From: Trichocoleus desertorum ATA4-8-CV12
Lineage (GTDB): Bacteria; Cyanobacteriota; Cyanobacteriia; FACHB-46
Reading direction: 5' to 3'
Length of the DNA stretch: 64,000 nucleotides
NCBI GenBank assembly: GCA_019358975.1
Contig: JAHHIL010000012.1
Coordinates: 1 to 64,000 of the forward strand
The translations under genes and the position numbers were made by a program. The stretch's first letter is position 1; every line of letters begins with the position of its first letter. Below the pieces are notes generated by a model. It had not been told where the DNA came from. It did not search any database and worked only from the letters and a program-made list of their open reading frames with translations. Shown here piece by piece: positions 53,854-63,479 of this stretch.

Positions 53854-56610
53854 ATGGAAATTCTTTCGATTAGTCTCAAAAACTTTAAGGCCCACAGCGA
53901 TCGCTACTTTGAGTTTCAGCCCGGAACCAACGCGATTTGTGGGGAAAATGGGGCGGGCAAAAGCAGCATTTTAGAGGCGATCGCTTGGACGCTGTTTAAT
54001 TACTCCAGCTATACCAAAGAAGAATTAATTCGGCGGGGGGCAGCGAGTGCTCAAGTGAGTGTCACCTTTACTTCCAGAGGCGACGGGCGCACCTACCGAG
54101 TGCAGCGTTGCACCAGCAAAGGCTATGAAATTTTTGACCCGCAAATTCGCCAACGGCTAGACCTGAAGAATGTCAGTGATGTCTTGCCTTGGCTGAAAGA
54201 ACATTTGGGTGTTGCCAAAGAAACCGACTTGCCGAAGTTGTTTGCTGACACGATTGGCATTCCTCAAGGCACCTTCACCGAAGACTTTAAGAAAGCGGCA
54301 GATGAGCGGCGCAAAGTCTTCGATCGCATCCTGCGCGTGGATGAGTACAAACAAGCTTTTGAGAAGTCGAGAGATTTAGAAAGATATGCTCAGCAGCAAG
54401 TCCAAGAACTAGAGCGGGCGATCGCGTACTATACCGAGAACCTGCGCGATTGGGATCTGCTGCACACTCAACGGGCTGATTTGCAGCAAGAAGTAACCAA
54501 GGATAAGACTGCTTTACAGCAGTTGCAGACCCAACTGGAGCAACTCCAGCACCAAAAAGATCGCCTCACCGCTCAATCACACCAAATCCAACAACTCGAA
54601 GTTCAGTTCTCGACTTTGCAAGCGCAACTGACTGGACAACGCCAAACCAACGTTTTGCTAGAGCAGTCCCTCCAACGGGCGAAGCAAGCAGTAGCCACCT
54701 GCGAAGCCAATCGAGCGGGTTATCAAACCTTTGTGCAAGCAGAATCCGCCTTGCAAGCTCTGGATCGCCAAAGCAAACAACAGCAAGCTCTGCTGAAACA
54801 GCGCCAAGGCTATCAAATTACCTGGGAAAACTCGCAAGCCAAGCTGACTAAACTGACTCTGCAACTCGAAAACCTGACCGCAGCCCAGCAAGAAATTGAG
54901 CAACTGCAACCCTTAATTCAGCAGCAAACTGAGCTAGAGCAAGCTCAAGAAGCGATCGCCCAACAACTCCAACAATTGTTTAGCGCTGAGTTAGAGCGGC
55001 AGAACGTTACCAAGCAATTAGTGAAGTTACAAGGTGAACTGGAACATCTGAGTGCAGAAATTCAGCGGATTCGTAGCTTCGAGACGGTGATGGCACAAAT
55101 TCCCAGTTGGGAGCAACAACGCGATCGCCTACAAGCGCAACTCAGTCGGATTGCCGCTGCCAAACAGTTTGAAGCTGACCTCAGCCAGATCGTCTCCCAC
55201 GGCCAAACTCAACGCGATCTCTACTTAACTGATGCCGAAACTGCGATCGCAGGTTTGCAGGAACTTCAGCGATCGGTGCCATTGCTGGCTGCTTCAGTAG
55301 ACTCGGCTTTGAACACGCTTCAGGCGGGAGTAGACCTGAACAATGAAATTCTCGAAAACTTGCAGCAAATCCTAGCCGATTTATCGGAGCAGGTTTCTGC
55401 CAGCAAGCTAGAACAACAGCTAGCGGAAGTAAAGCGCCAACTGGAAACAGCCTATCAACAGCGGACTCACTTCGCTGGGCTAGAATCTTTGCTCAATAAG
55501 CAAACTGCCTTGCAACAAGACATAGCCGAACTGCAAGCCAAGCTCCAATACCTCCAAACTCAACTTGCTAGCCAAGGAACGCTGCAACAACAAAAGACGC
55601 AGATTGCCGCTGAGATAGCTGCTCTAGGTAATCCTAAAGGTCGGAGCCAACTGCGCCAGCAGGAGTTACAGCAGCAAGCGCAATTGCAGATGCAATACAA
55701 CCAAGCCCAGCAAGCCCAGATGGAAGTTGCTCAAGCAGTGACTCATCTAGAAGCTCAACTGGCAGAATTTGCGGATTTACCTGACCAGATAGAAGCACAA
55801 AAAACTCAGAAAGCAAGGCACCAAACCGCACGGGATCTGTACCTGCAAAACCAAAAAGATGCAGAGCAATTGCCGACTCTAGAAGCAAATTTCGAGGCCG
55901 CGATCGCCCAACTCAGCACCTTAACCACTAACCAAGCAATCGTGCAGGCGCAATTAGCGCAACTGGCAGAAACCTACGACCCGCGACATCTACAAGAAAC
56001 TGAAGCCACTTACAACAACCTTCGCAGCCAAAAAGACCAAATTGAGGGTGGTTTGCCCCAAAAGCAGAAATTTCTCTATCAGATTGAGCATCAATTGGCA
56101 GAGCTAAAAGCGATCGCCGATCAACGAACGCAAGCCCAAGTTAACTTGTTAGAACGGCAACGAGTGCAGCAGTTTATCAGCGATGCCCGCCAAGTCTACA
56201 ACCAAGCAGGCCCGCGCATTACCAAGTTCTACATTGAGGAGATTTCTCGCGAAGCTGACAAACTCTTCCGCGAACTAATTAACCGTCAGAATGTGGCCTT
56301 GGAGTGGACAGGTGATTACGAAATCCGCATTCAAGAAGGTGGGTACTGGCGCACGTTCAGGAGCTTGTCAGGGGGAGAGCAAATGTGCGCAGCCCTGGCG
56401 GTGCGTCTCGCCTTACTAAAAGTTTTGGCAGATATTGATGTCGCCTTCTTTGACGAACCCACGACCAATATGGATCGGGCACGCCGAGCACAATTAGCCG
56501 AGGCGATCGCCAACATCAAATCCTTCCGCCAACTCTTCATCATCAGCCACGACGACACCTTCGAGAACGTCACCGAAAACTTAATCCGCGTAGAAAGAGA
56601 AGTGCTATAA
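53854..56610 (+). CDS. sbcC: SbcC/Rad50-type ATPase without a zinc hook
   Basis: 918 residues. The N-terminal half-ATPase has NAICGENGAGKSSILEAIAW (Walker A, about 30-37); the C-terminal half has LSGGEQMCAALAVRLALLKV and DVAFFDEPTTNMD (signature and Walker B). Between them lie about 650 residues of Gln/Leu-rich coiled coil. With SbcD it forms an ATP-controlled nuclease that opens hairpins and blocked ends. Only four Cys are present in the whole protein and none forms the CxxC of the Rad50 zinc hook; the mid-region apex instead reads ASVDSALNTLQAGVDLNNE. The ATG follows GAGG. sbcD lies beyond the CHAT gene, on the opposite strand. Confidence 0.9.
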   Translation: MEILSISLKNFKAHSDRYFEFQPGTNAICGENGAGKSSILEAIAWTLFNYSSYTKEELIRRGAASAQVSVTFTSRGDGRTYRVQRCTSKGYEIFDPQIRQRLDLKNVSDVLPWLKEHLGVAKETDLPKLFADTIGIPQGTFTEDFKKAADERRKVFDRILRVDEYKQAFEKSRDLERYAQQQVQELERAIAYYTENLRDWDLLHTQRADLQQEVTKDKTALQQLQTQLEQLQHQKDRLTAQSHQIQQLEVQFSTLQAQLTGQRQTNVLLEQSLQRAKQAVATCEANRAGYQTFVQAESALQALDRQSKQQQALLKQRQGYQITWENSQAKLTKLTLQLENLTAAQQEIEQLQPLIQQQTELEQAQEAIAQQLQQLFSAELERQNVTKQLVKLQGELEHLSAEIQRIRSFETVMAQIPSWEQQRDRLQAQLSRIAAAKQFEADLSQIVSHGQTQRDLYLTDAETAIAGLQELQRSVPLLAASVDSALNTLQAGVDLNNEILENLQQILADLSEQVSASKLEQQLAEVKRQLETAYQQRTHFAGLESLLNKQTALQQDIAELQAKLQYLQTQLASQGTLQQQKTQIAAEIAALGNPKGRSQLRQQELQQQAQLQMQYNQAQQAQMEVAQAVTHLEAQLAEFADLPDQIEAQKTQKARHQTARDLYLQNQKDAEQLPTLEANFEAAIAQLSTLTTNQAIVQAQLAQLAETYDPRHLQETEATYNNLRSQKDQIEGGLPQKQKFLYQIEHQLAELKAIADQRTQAQVNLLERQRVQQFISDARQVYNQAGPRITKFYIEEISREADKLFRELINRQNVALEWTGDYEIRIQEGGYWRTFRSLSGGEQMCAALAVRLALLKVLADIDVAFFDEPTTNMDRARRAQLAEAIANIKSFRQLFIISHDDTFENVTENLIRVEREVL

Positions 56611-56881
56611 ATCAGCTTTTCAGATACTTATTCCTAGTAGCCTGCCGAGAATTTCTATTGCTATTAAAATTGGAAACAACTTAGCTAATGCCCCTTCAGG
56701 TAGCCACCTCTAGCTAGTTCAGTGCAATCGATAATTGAGATGTTTAAGGTCTTGCTGAGAGTATAGGGCAGCAAGTTATCTATTGCTATTCAGCGTCATG
56801 ATAAATAAAAATTCTATCCTAGACAAAAACTGTGGCATGAGCTAGAACATAAATACTAATCAAGCCTTTTCTGGTTAATTT
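56611..56881. other. gap before the CHAT gene
   Basis: 270 AT-rich bases with no gene and no HIP1 site, presumably carrying the promoter of the CHAT gene. No clear terminator for sbcC is seen. Confidence 0.4.
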
Positions 56882-57955
56882 ATGTCTCTAGATCTGTACC
56901 GTTCAAGAATCTCTCAGCTAATGAAGGAGAAAGCCAAGCTAGAAAAAGACCTTGCAGACGAGCGAAAGAAAACTTCGCACATTCAAACTGAGATTACTTC
57001 AATTAGGGGAAGTATTACAAGAAATACTAGCTCTACTCTGCAACAATCCAAACAGCGACAAATTGATTCTAAGTTAAAAGATTTGGCTCACTGTCAAAAG
57101 AAATTGGCAGATTTAGAGGCTAAAATTTCCGAAAAGCTATCTGCTTTAACTCAGAACCTGCGAATTCTAGAGCAAGCTGAGAAGCAGGAACAGAAAAAGC
57201 AAGATGCTGATGATAAACGTCGTCGAGCGGAGGAACTGCGTCATGCACAATCAGTAACATATGAAGCACGAAAACAAGTACAACTTCAAAAGGAGCTTAG
57301 AGATAGCCGCTTAGTAATTGATTTAGCTCGCTTACCTGAAACAATTAAAGTTTTCTTCGTAGCATCAAATCCTCTTGATCAAAGCCAGCTACGACTAGAT
57401 GAGGAAATACGTGAAATTGCAGAACAGATTCGAGCATCGGAGTATAGAGACTCAGTTCAGCTCATATCCAGATGGGCAGCACGACCCCGTGACCTACTCC
57501 AAGCGTTAAACGAACTTAAGCCTCATATCGTGCATTTTAGTGGGCATGGTTCAAGTAGCAACGATCTTGTTTTTCAATCTGACGATGGCAGTACAAAATT
57601 AGTTAGTAAGGAAGCTATAGTAACGACGATGAGCACCGTTACTGATAACATTCGTCTGGTGGTGTTCAATGCTTGTTTCTCCTGCGATCAGGCAGAGGCA
57701 GTTACACAACACGTTGAGGCAGCTATCGGTATGAACGATGCTATTGGGGATGATGCTGCTAGAGTATTTGCAGCTCAGCTCTATAGTGCAATTGGCTTCG
57801 GACGCTCTCTTGAACAAGCTTTCGGCCAAGGGATAGCTGCTTTGCTTTTGGACGGAATTCCGGAGGAGAAAACGCCAGCACTCTTTACCCAAGTCGGTGT
57901 TGATGCAACAAATATTGTTTTAGTTTGTCCGCCCAGTCTGGTTACTGGCGATTAG
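56882..57955 (+). CDS. coiled-coil CHAT-domain protein (caspase-like), candidate defence effector
   Basis: 357 residues. The N-terminal 140 residues are a basic coiled coil with a conserved-looking patch SITRNTSSTLQQSKQRQID; I recall similar N-termini on TIR- and CHAT-domain proteins of bacterial conflict systems. The C-terminal CHAT domain starts at KVFFVASNPLDQSQLRLDEE and has the catalytic dyad His222 (HIVHFSGHGS) and Cys265 (VVFNACFSCDQAEAV), then GMNDAIGDDAARVFA. CHAT proteases cleave protein targets, for example gasdermins or Csx30 in known systems. No signal peptide. It lies between sbcC and sbcD, overlaps sbcD by 4 bases (convergent), and has lower GC and no HIP1 site. Confidence 0.88.
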   Translation: MSLDLYRSRISQLMKEKAKLEKDLADERKKTSHIQTEITSIRGSITRNTSSTLQQSKQRQIDSKLKDLAHCQKKLADLEAKISEKLSALTQNLRILEQAEKQEQKKQDADDKRRRAEELRHAQSVTYEARKQVQLQKELRDSRLVIDLARLPETIKVFFVASNPLDQSQLRLDEEIREIAEQIRASEYRDSVQLISRWAARPRDLLQALNELKPHIVHFSGHGSSSNDLVFQSDDGSTKLVSKEAIVTTMSTVTDNIRLVVFNACFSCDQAEAVTQHVEAAIGMNDAIGDDAARVFAAQLYSAIGFGRSLEQAFGQGIAALLLDGIPEEKTPALFTQVGVDATNIVLVCPPSLVTGD

Positions 57956-59226
57956 CTTTCAGAAGTTAGAAGTTGTTGGGCGAGTTCGTAGAGTTCAGCT
58001 TCGGGGCGGCTGTCGAGCACTAAGTCTTTCAGTTCCACTAAACCTTTAGCGATCGCACCTGCCTGATCTTGATAAGCATTATTGGCAGCTAATAAATCCG
58101 TATAGGCTTGTAGCTCAATCGCGGTGCGGTGGGGTGGTTCCTCGCCGTTGCCAATCATCGGCGTTTCGTATTCAGTACCGATCGCGTCGTATTTCAGCAG
58201 AAAGATTAATGCTTCGCTGAGTTGATGCAGCTTGTCTCGCAAATCGCGCACATTGACATCCAAGCGGTTGAAGCCGACCTGCCCGTGAATTCGCAGTTCC
58301 ACGATCGCTTCTTGGGTTTTGCCAGATTTTGCTGCCGCTTGGATGTAGGCGATCGCTGCTTGCTCTAGTTCAGCTTGCGTTTGCTGCTTGTTTGCTTCTA
58401 AGCTGAGGCGAATCATGCGGCGTTGATAATAATCTTGTTTCAGCTCAGCTCGAATTCCAGTCTCACCGATCTCCACAAGATAGACACCACGGGCATTCTG
58501 TTGGAGATTCTCAGCAATACTATTAGCCTCAACGGAGCCAGGATTAAAAATCCAGCCTTCTAGCTCATAGTTTTTGTGGATGTGCCCTAGAGCTAAATAT
58601 TCCACCCCTGCTTGCCGCAACGGATTCACGGCCTCTAGCCTTAAGGCCCCTGTGTAACGAGCAATCTGACCATCCATACCATGATGAAACATCATGACGG
58701 TGTGGAGTGGCCCTGGTGGTAGTTGACGAATGCTATTGGCCAGTTTCTCAATCATTTGGGGAGCTGAGGCACCATACCAACGAGAGCCTAATACTCGCAC
58801 TCCGCAAGGTAAATCGATATAGCCCCCTGCTTTGGCTTCGGGAGTCCAGGGATCAAAGAGGTTCTCGCCATCCTCCGCGTCCTCCTTGGGTTCTAGCAAA
58901 ATCACATACTCCCAGTCAGCCATGTAGCGCAGCCAACTGGTTTTGGTGGCGTAGGGTCGGTTGTCGTGGTTGCCCTCGATCGCCAAGACTGGAATGCCAG
59001 CTTCTCGCAACATCTCAAAGCAAATTTGGGCTTGGTTTAGAATTGCAGGCAACACCTGCCGATGCTCAAACAAGTCTCCAGCAATTAGGACAAAATCAAC
59101 TTGCTCATCAATGGCGTAACGCTCCAACACATCGCGAAAAGCTAAGAAGAAATCCTTGGTGCGCTGGGGAGTGTCGTAGCGATCGAGCCCTAAATGCACA
59201 TCAGCAACGTGGAGAAAACGGGGCAT
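57952..59226 (-). CDS. sbcD: SbcD/Mre11-type nuclease
   Basis: 424 residues. All five metallophosphoesterase motifs are present: HVADVHLGLDRY, VLIAGDLFEHR, AIEGNHDNRP, MMFHHGMDG, and ALGHIHKNYE. It is the Mn-dependent nuclease partner of SbcC/Rad50, acting on hairpins and double-strand ends. The capping and Rad50-binding C-terminal region (about 280-424) follows. sbcC is on the other strand 1.3 kb away, so the two are not one operon here. Confidence 0.95.
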   Translation of the reverse strand: MPRFLHVADVHLGLDRYDTPQRTKDFFLAFRDVLERYAIDEQVDFVLIAGDLFEHRQVLPAILNQAQICFEMLREAGIPVLAIEGNHDNRPYATKTSWLRYMADWEYVILLEPKEDAEDGENLFDPWTPEAKAGGYIDLPCGVRVLGSRWYGASAPQMIEKLANSIRQLPPGPLHTVMMFHHGMDGQIARYTGALRLEAVNPLRQAGVEYLALGHIHKNYELEGWIFNPGSVEANSIAENLQQNARGVYLVEIGETGIRAELKQDYYQRRMIRLSLEANKQQTQAELEQAAIAYIQAAAKSGKTQEAIVELRIHGQVGFNRLDVNVRDLRDKLHQLSEALIFLLKYDAIGTEYETPMIGNGEEPPHRTAIELQAYTDLLAANNAYQDQAGAIAKGLVELKDLVLDSRPEAELYELAQQLLTSES

Positions 59227-59291
59227 AACCAGATCTATAGCGTGGCTTTCCCCAGTCTACCGAGCCTAGGCTGAGCTAGCGAGCAAATGTT

Positions 59292-59846
59292 CTATTTAGC
59301 TTGATTTTTTTGGAAGTTAGTCTGACACATACTCAAGATGCGCTGGTCATTGGCACTGACCTTTGCTAAGCGCTGGAAGCCTTGTAAGCCGATCTCGCTT
59401 ACTGTGGGTTGAGTGCTATTAGACGCTACGGTGCTGTTCTGCTCAAGAGCGATCGCGTAGGGATGCGTAGCTTGCTCATAGGTATCAATCACGTTCAGGG
59501 CTAATTTACCTGGCTCGAATCGGCCAGAGAAACAGTCAAAAGACGAGCGTGGCATGTAAAATGCCCCTACCACATTGCCCTGAGTGACTTGAAAGACCAT
59601 GTAAGCGCTGCCAATCTGCTCTGCTTTTGGCGACTCACCATACAGATAGGTACCGTCTGCGAGAGAACTAGTCTTGCTGTCAACCGAGCTTTTAGCAGGA
59701 CTTTTGCTAGACGCGACTGGCTGGGCGATCGCAGCTTGCAGCCCTCCAGCAGAGAGGCTCGTTAGTAGCAAAATGCCCAAACCTGTCTGGGTCATACGTT
59801 GCAGAGTACGCCACGGCGAGAGAGAACGGATGTATGGATTGGTCAC
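59292..59846 (-). CDS. exported protein of unknown function
   Basis: 184 residues from the GTG at 59846, which has GGAGG at good spacing; an ATG five codons upstream overlaps that site. Signal peptide about 20-42 (GLGILLLTSLSAGGLQAAIAQ). The mature part has LADGTYLYGESPKAEQIGSA, GAFYMPRSSFDCFSGRFEPG and a C-terminal Cys (SMCQTNF). Resembles exported cyanobacterial hypotheticals; function unknown. Confidence 0.75.
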   Translation of the reverse strand: MTNPYIRSLSPWRTLQRMTQTGLGILLLTSLSAGGLQAAIAQPVASSKSPAKSSVDSKTSSLADGTYLYGESPKAEQIGSAYMVFQVTQGNVVGAFYMPRSSFDCFSGRFEPGKLALNVIDTYEQATHPYAIALEQNSTVASNSTQPTVSEIGLQGFQRLAKVSANDQRILSMCQTNFQKNQAK

Positions 59847-60082
59847 CGTAGTTTCCTCCATCAATACTTAACGACAAACCTCAATATTCACACCGTAACC
59901 CAGAATACCTGTGCAACTGTTCAATCAAATGGGAGAACTAATTGCTACCTAGAGGTAGGTATCTGGACGGTATGAGGAAACACTCAAAAGGGTGTTGCTA
60001 AAGGTACTGTTCAGTTCTACAAAGGTTTAGTTCCCGATTCCCGATCGCAGAACTAATATCTTCTTGGAAACTTTAAATACAT

Positions 60083-60113
60083 AAAAAAATAGAGACGCGA
60101 TCGCTCGCGTCCC
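60083..60113 (-). terminator. Rho-independent terminator after the group 2 sigma factor
   Basis: On the minus strand GGGACGCG AGCGAT CGCGTCTC, an 8-bp stem containing a HIP1 site, followed by TATTTTTTT. Confidence 0.9.
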
Positions 60114-60125
60114 TAGGAGTGATGA

Positions 60126-61115
60126 TTAGCTAGCCAAATACTCACGTACGGTCTCCTGACGACGACGCAAGTGATTGAGGGCTTGGTGCTCTAGTTGGCG
60201 GACGCGCTCACGACTAATGTTGAGGCGTTCACCGACTTTGGCGAGAGACAACTCTTTGCCATCATTCAGGCCGAAGCGGAGGGTTAAGACTTCCCGCTGT
60301 TGGGGAGTGAGTTCTGCCAACAAATCATGCAAATCTTGGCGCAGCAATTCCTGAGTCATATTGTGCTCAGGCGAAGGCCCTTCGTCTTCCAAGAGATCTT
60401 GCAGTTCGGTGTCTTGATTGTCACCGACCCGTAGATCTAAAGAAACAGGCTGACGCGCCATTGTCAGGTACTCCCGAATCTGAGCGGGTTCTAGCTCTAG
60501 AGCTTCGCCAATTTCGGCAGGGCTAGCAGCCCGACCTAACTTTTGGGCTAGCTCACGCTGTACCTTCTTGATCTTGTTGAGCTTCTCGGTGATGTGGATG
60601 GGCAGGCGTATAGTCCGAGCTTGCTGAGCGATCGCGCGAGTAATGGCTTGGCGAATCCACCAGTACGCATAGGTTGAGAACTTATAACCACGAGTGGGGT
60701 CAAACTTCTCTACGCCACGCTCTAGACCTAGGGTGCCTTCTTGGATCAAATCCAGGAACTCCAGGTTACGCTTCTGGTATTTCTTCGCGATCGCCACGAC
60801 TAAGCGCAGGTTCGCCTCAATCATCTTTTGCTTAGCTCGTCGGCCCTGAGTCAAGGTTTTGGTCAACTCTTCTTCGCTGAGCTTCGCTTGGGCTGCCCAC
60901 TCAGCTTGAGTTGGGTCCTGACGCAACTTCTTCGCCAGCTTTTCCTTGGTTTCTATCAGAGCCATCATTTGCTGGACTTGCTTCCCAAACACAATTTCTT
61001 GCTCGTGGGTTAGCAGGGGCACCCGGCCAATCTCGTGTAGGTAGGTGCGTACCATGTCAACAGTGAACATGGGGCTAGCAGCTTTTGTTTTTGTTTTAGA
61101 ATCAGCAGTAGGCAT
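60126..61115 (-). CDS. group 2 (RpoD-like, SigB/SigD type) sigma factor
   Basis: 329 residues. Region 1.2 [19 protein letters not shown], region 2 [17 protein letters not shown] and [19 protein letters not shown], region 3 [20 protein letters not shown], region 4 [20 protein letters not shown]. It lacks the long region 1.1 of the primary sigma. Group 2 sigmas in cyanobacteria adjust transcription to light, heat or nitrogen; which paralogue this is cannot be decided reliably by eye. Confidence 0.93.
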   Translation of the reverse strand: MPTADSKTKTKAASPMFTVDMVRTYLHEIGRVPLLTHEQEIVFGKQVQQMMALIETKEKLAKKLRQDPTQAEWAAQAKLSEEELTKTLTQGRRAKQKMIEANLRLVVAIAKKYQKRNLEFLDLIQEGTLGLERGVEKFDPTRGYKFSTYAYWWIRQAITRAIAQQARTIRLPIHITEKLNKIKKVQRELAQKLGRAASPAEIGEALELEPAQIREYLTMARQPVSLDLRVGDNQDTELQDLLEDEGPSPEHNMTQELLRQDLHDLLAELTPQQREVLTLRFGLNDGKELSLAKVGERLNISRERVRQLEHQALNHLRRRQETVREYLAS

Positions 61116-61703
61116 GGATCTGTGATGAACTCAGTAAAAGTAGAGATTGCAGAATTTTAGAAACAGACTGGGGGCGAAAGAGAAGGTAAATGAAAGCTTG
61201 AAGTAGAAGCGGGCAGCCAACCAGACACAATGACCAAGCTCTTCCCTGACAAAATCCACCTCGTTCAAGTCAGAGAAGTAAAAATTCAGAGGATGAGGCT
61301 AACCTCTGTCTACAGGTGATGAATTAGCTTGAAACTTCGTGCCCGTAACTTTTAGAATGCAGGTGGACCCGATTCCATAATATTTAACCAGTAGTGGCAA
61401 CAAACTCCTGAAAATTCGTACTCAGTATGAGTTTGCTTTACTCGATTGTGCTATAAGTTTAGACTCCAGAGAAGCAAAAAAGATTCATCCTAGAGTATGA
61501 TCCCGTCAGGCAAAATCTGAGAATTTACTGGAAAATTTTCTATTTTAGCTCTAACTTTAGCGAAGTGACATTTCTGGAGAGGTGCTCTAAGAAGTTCTTC
61601 TACTATAATGGCGCAGTTTCCCCTAGCCGGAGAGCACCTTGGTAGGGTGAAAACCGAACTTATACAGAGGCTATGTGTGGAGAAAGCCTCACTACCTACT
61701 TCA
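61116..61703. other. 590-bp intergenic region with a possible small RNA
   Basis: Between the sigma-factor start and the HerA-like gene's stop. A -10-like TATAAT lies at 61604-61609 on the plus strand, followed by a structured stretch: GGTAG..GTGA can pair with TCACTACC, enclosing the hairpin GAGGCT ATGTGTGGAGAA AGCCTC (about 61655-61690). No -35 or terminator is clear and no RNA family is recognised. The rest presumably holds the sigma-factor promoter. Confidence 0.3.
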
Positions 61704-63479
61704 CTAAAATCCTAAGTCTGCTTTAGCTGATTCTGCGGCTTTGAAGACGGCTGCGGTGGGCATTTCTTCCCAAGGTACATCTCCAATTTCTGCGTAGAAG
61801 GTTTCGTCGTAAGGACGAGTCCGAATGACAACAGGCATGGGTACTGCATGCCCCAGGATCAAAGCCTGCTGTTTTGAGTCTAGCTTAGATAATACCGAAC
61901 GGAGACTTTGCGCCCCAGAAACTCCGGTGAAGATGGCATCAATATCTTTCTCGTCGTTCAGGAGTGCAGTAATGCGAGTGCCAATCTGAGACATGACTTC
62001 GTTATCAATGCCTGAGGGTCGCTGATCTACTACCAGTAAGGTAACAAAGTACTTCCGCATCTCGCGGGCGATCGTGCCGAAGATGGTTTGGCTGACAGTA
62101 CTGGGGTCTAGAAAACGGTGGGCTTCTTCGATCGTGATGACTAGTTGCTGGGGGCGATCGCTAGGATTCTTACTCTGCAAAAACTTCTCAGCTTTTCGCA
62201 CATAAGCCGCGTGAATCCGCCGCGCAATCACATTCGTCGCCAACATGTAGGAGAGCATATTCGACTGAGAGCCAAACTCAATCACGACATGCTTGCCAGC
62301 ATCGATCGAGTCGAGAATCTGACTCACATAGTTGTGGGGGCAGGTGTTGCGAATGTATTTCAGTTCTTCTAGACGGTTGAGTTTGCGCTGTAGAGCCATG
62401 ATGGAGGACTTACTGCCCATCTTGGTTTCGCAAAACTCCTGAATTTCCATGTTGTTCATGGAGAGCAAGCGCGTGATCCAAGCTTTACCAAACTCATTTC
62501 GGAGAATAATCGCGTTCTCCAAGCTAGCTTCGGAGAGGTTGAGTTCTCCACGTACCAGCATTAAGTCTTCCACATCAATCTGGTCAAAGCTGATAAACAG
62601 ATCTTGAGCGTCCCGTACCCCCCGCCGCTTGGTGGATTCGGGATCGAGGCTATAAATCTGCACCTGACCAGGAAATAGTTGCCGCAGTCCTTTGACTGTA
62701 CTAAATTGCTTACCTTCCCGAACGGCTTCCCAGCCATACTCCGAGTGCATATCAAAAATCAGGTTAACTCCCGCTTGTTTGCGGATAATGCCCGACAGCA
62801 ACAATCGAGTTAGAAAAGATTTTCCGGTTCCCGACTTACCAAAGACACCATTGCTGCGCTCGACAAAGCGATCCAAATCCAGGCAGATGGGCACATCCAT
62901 ATCAATCGGTTGTCCGATCGCAAAGTTGCGTCGATGGGGGTCATCTTCCCAACCAAATACAGCTCGAAAGTCGCGATCGCTGGCTTCATGCACTTGGCTG
63001 AAGTGGCTCGGAATCGTTTTGACGGGCATGAGTTCGATGTTGCTGCTGCTTTGAGGCGTTAGAGAAGCGAGCAGCGGCAAACTGGCGGTGGAGTCGCTTT
63101 TGTCCTCAGCGGCACGAGCAGCTTTGCTACCTTTGCTTTTCTTGGACTTGCCATTGGCAGAGTAACTGATGGGTTCTTCTGGTTCTGGCGTGAACATCAA
63201 CATCGGGGTTAAGTCGATGGTGCCGAAGGTGCCTGTTCCGGCTAGGACTTCTTGGAGAAAGGTATTGCCTGGGTCAGGCGGATTGGCGAAGATGCGGGTA
63301 CTGGCGGTTCCTAGGGTGACATCAGTCAACATGCAGAAGAACCGCGATCGCGCTCCTTGAACGACCAAAAACTTGCCCACCCGCATGTCTTCTACAGACA
63401 CATCTGGATTTAATCGGACTTCGAGCCCTTGGCTAAGGGAGCCTTGAATGACTGTACCTAGGGGTTTATCTAAATCCAT
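61704..63479 (-). CDS. HerA-like hexameric ATPase (DUF87)
   Basis: 591 residues. An N-terminal HAS-barrel-like region (GTVIQGSLSQGLEVRLNPDV, then VGKFLVVQG), a charged linker (about 125-150), then the HerA/FtsK-like core: VFGKSGTGKSFLTRLLLSGI (Walker A), MHSEYGW, LVITIEEAHRFLDP (Walker B), and QRPSGIDNEVMSQIGTRI (sensor, Arg finger region). In archaea HerA works with NurA and Mre11-Rad50 in end resection. No NurA gene is visible; SbcC and SbcD lie 5-8 kb away. Translocase on DNA is the likely role. Confidence 0.9.
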   Translation of the reverse strand: MDLDKPLGTVIQGSLSQGLEVRLNPDVSVEDMRVGKFLVVQGARSRFFCMLTDVTLGTASTRIFANPPDPGNTFLQEVLAGTGTFGTIDLTPMLMFTPEPEEPISYSANGKSKKSKGSKAARAAEDKSDSTASLPLLASLTPQSSSNIELMPVKTIPSHFSQVHEASDRDFRAVFGWEDDPHRRNFAIGQPIDMDVPICLDLDRFVERSNGVFGKSGTGKSFLTRLLLSGIIRKQAGVNLIFDMHSEYGWEAVREGKQFSTVKGLRQLFPGQVQIYSLDPESTKRRGVRDAQDLFISFDQIDVEDLMLVRGELNLSEASLENAIILRNEFGKAWITRLLSMNNMEIQEFCETKMGSKSSIMALQRKLNRLEELKYIRNTCPHNYVSQILDSIDAGKHVVIEFGSQSNMLSYMLATNVIARRIHAAYVRKAEKFLQSKNPSDRPQQLVITIEEAHRFLDPSTVSQTIFGTIAREMRKYFVTLLVVDQRPSGIDNEVMSQIGTRITALLNDEKDIDAIFTGVSGAQSLRSVLSKLDSKQQALILGHAVPMPVVIRTRPYDETFYAEIGDVPWEEMPTAAVFKAAESAKADLGF

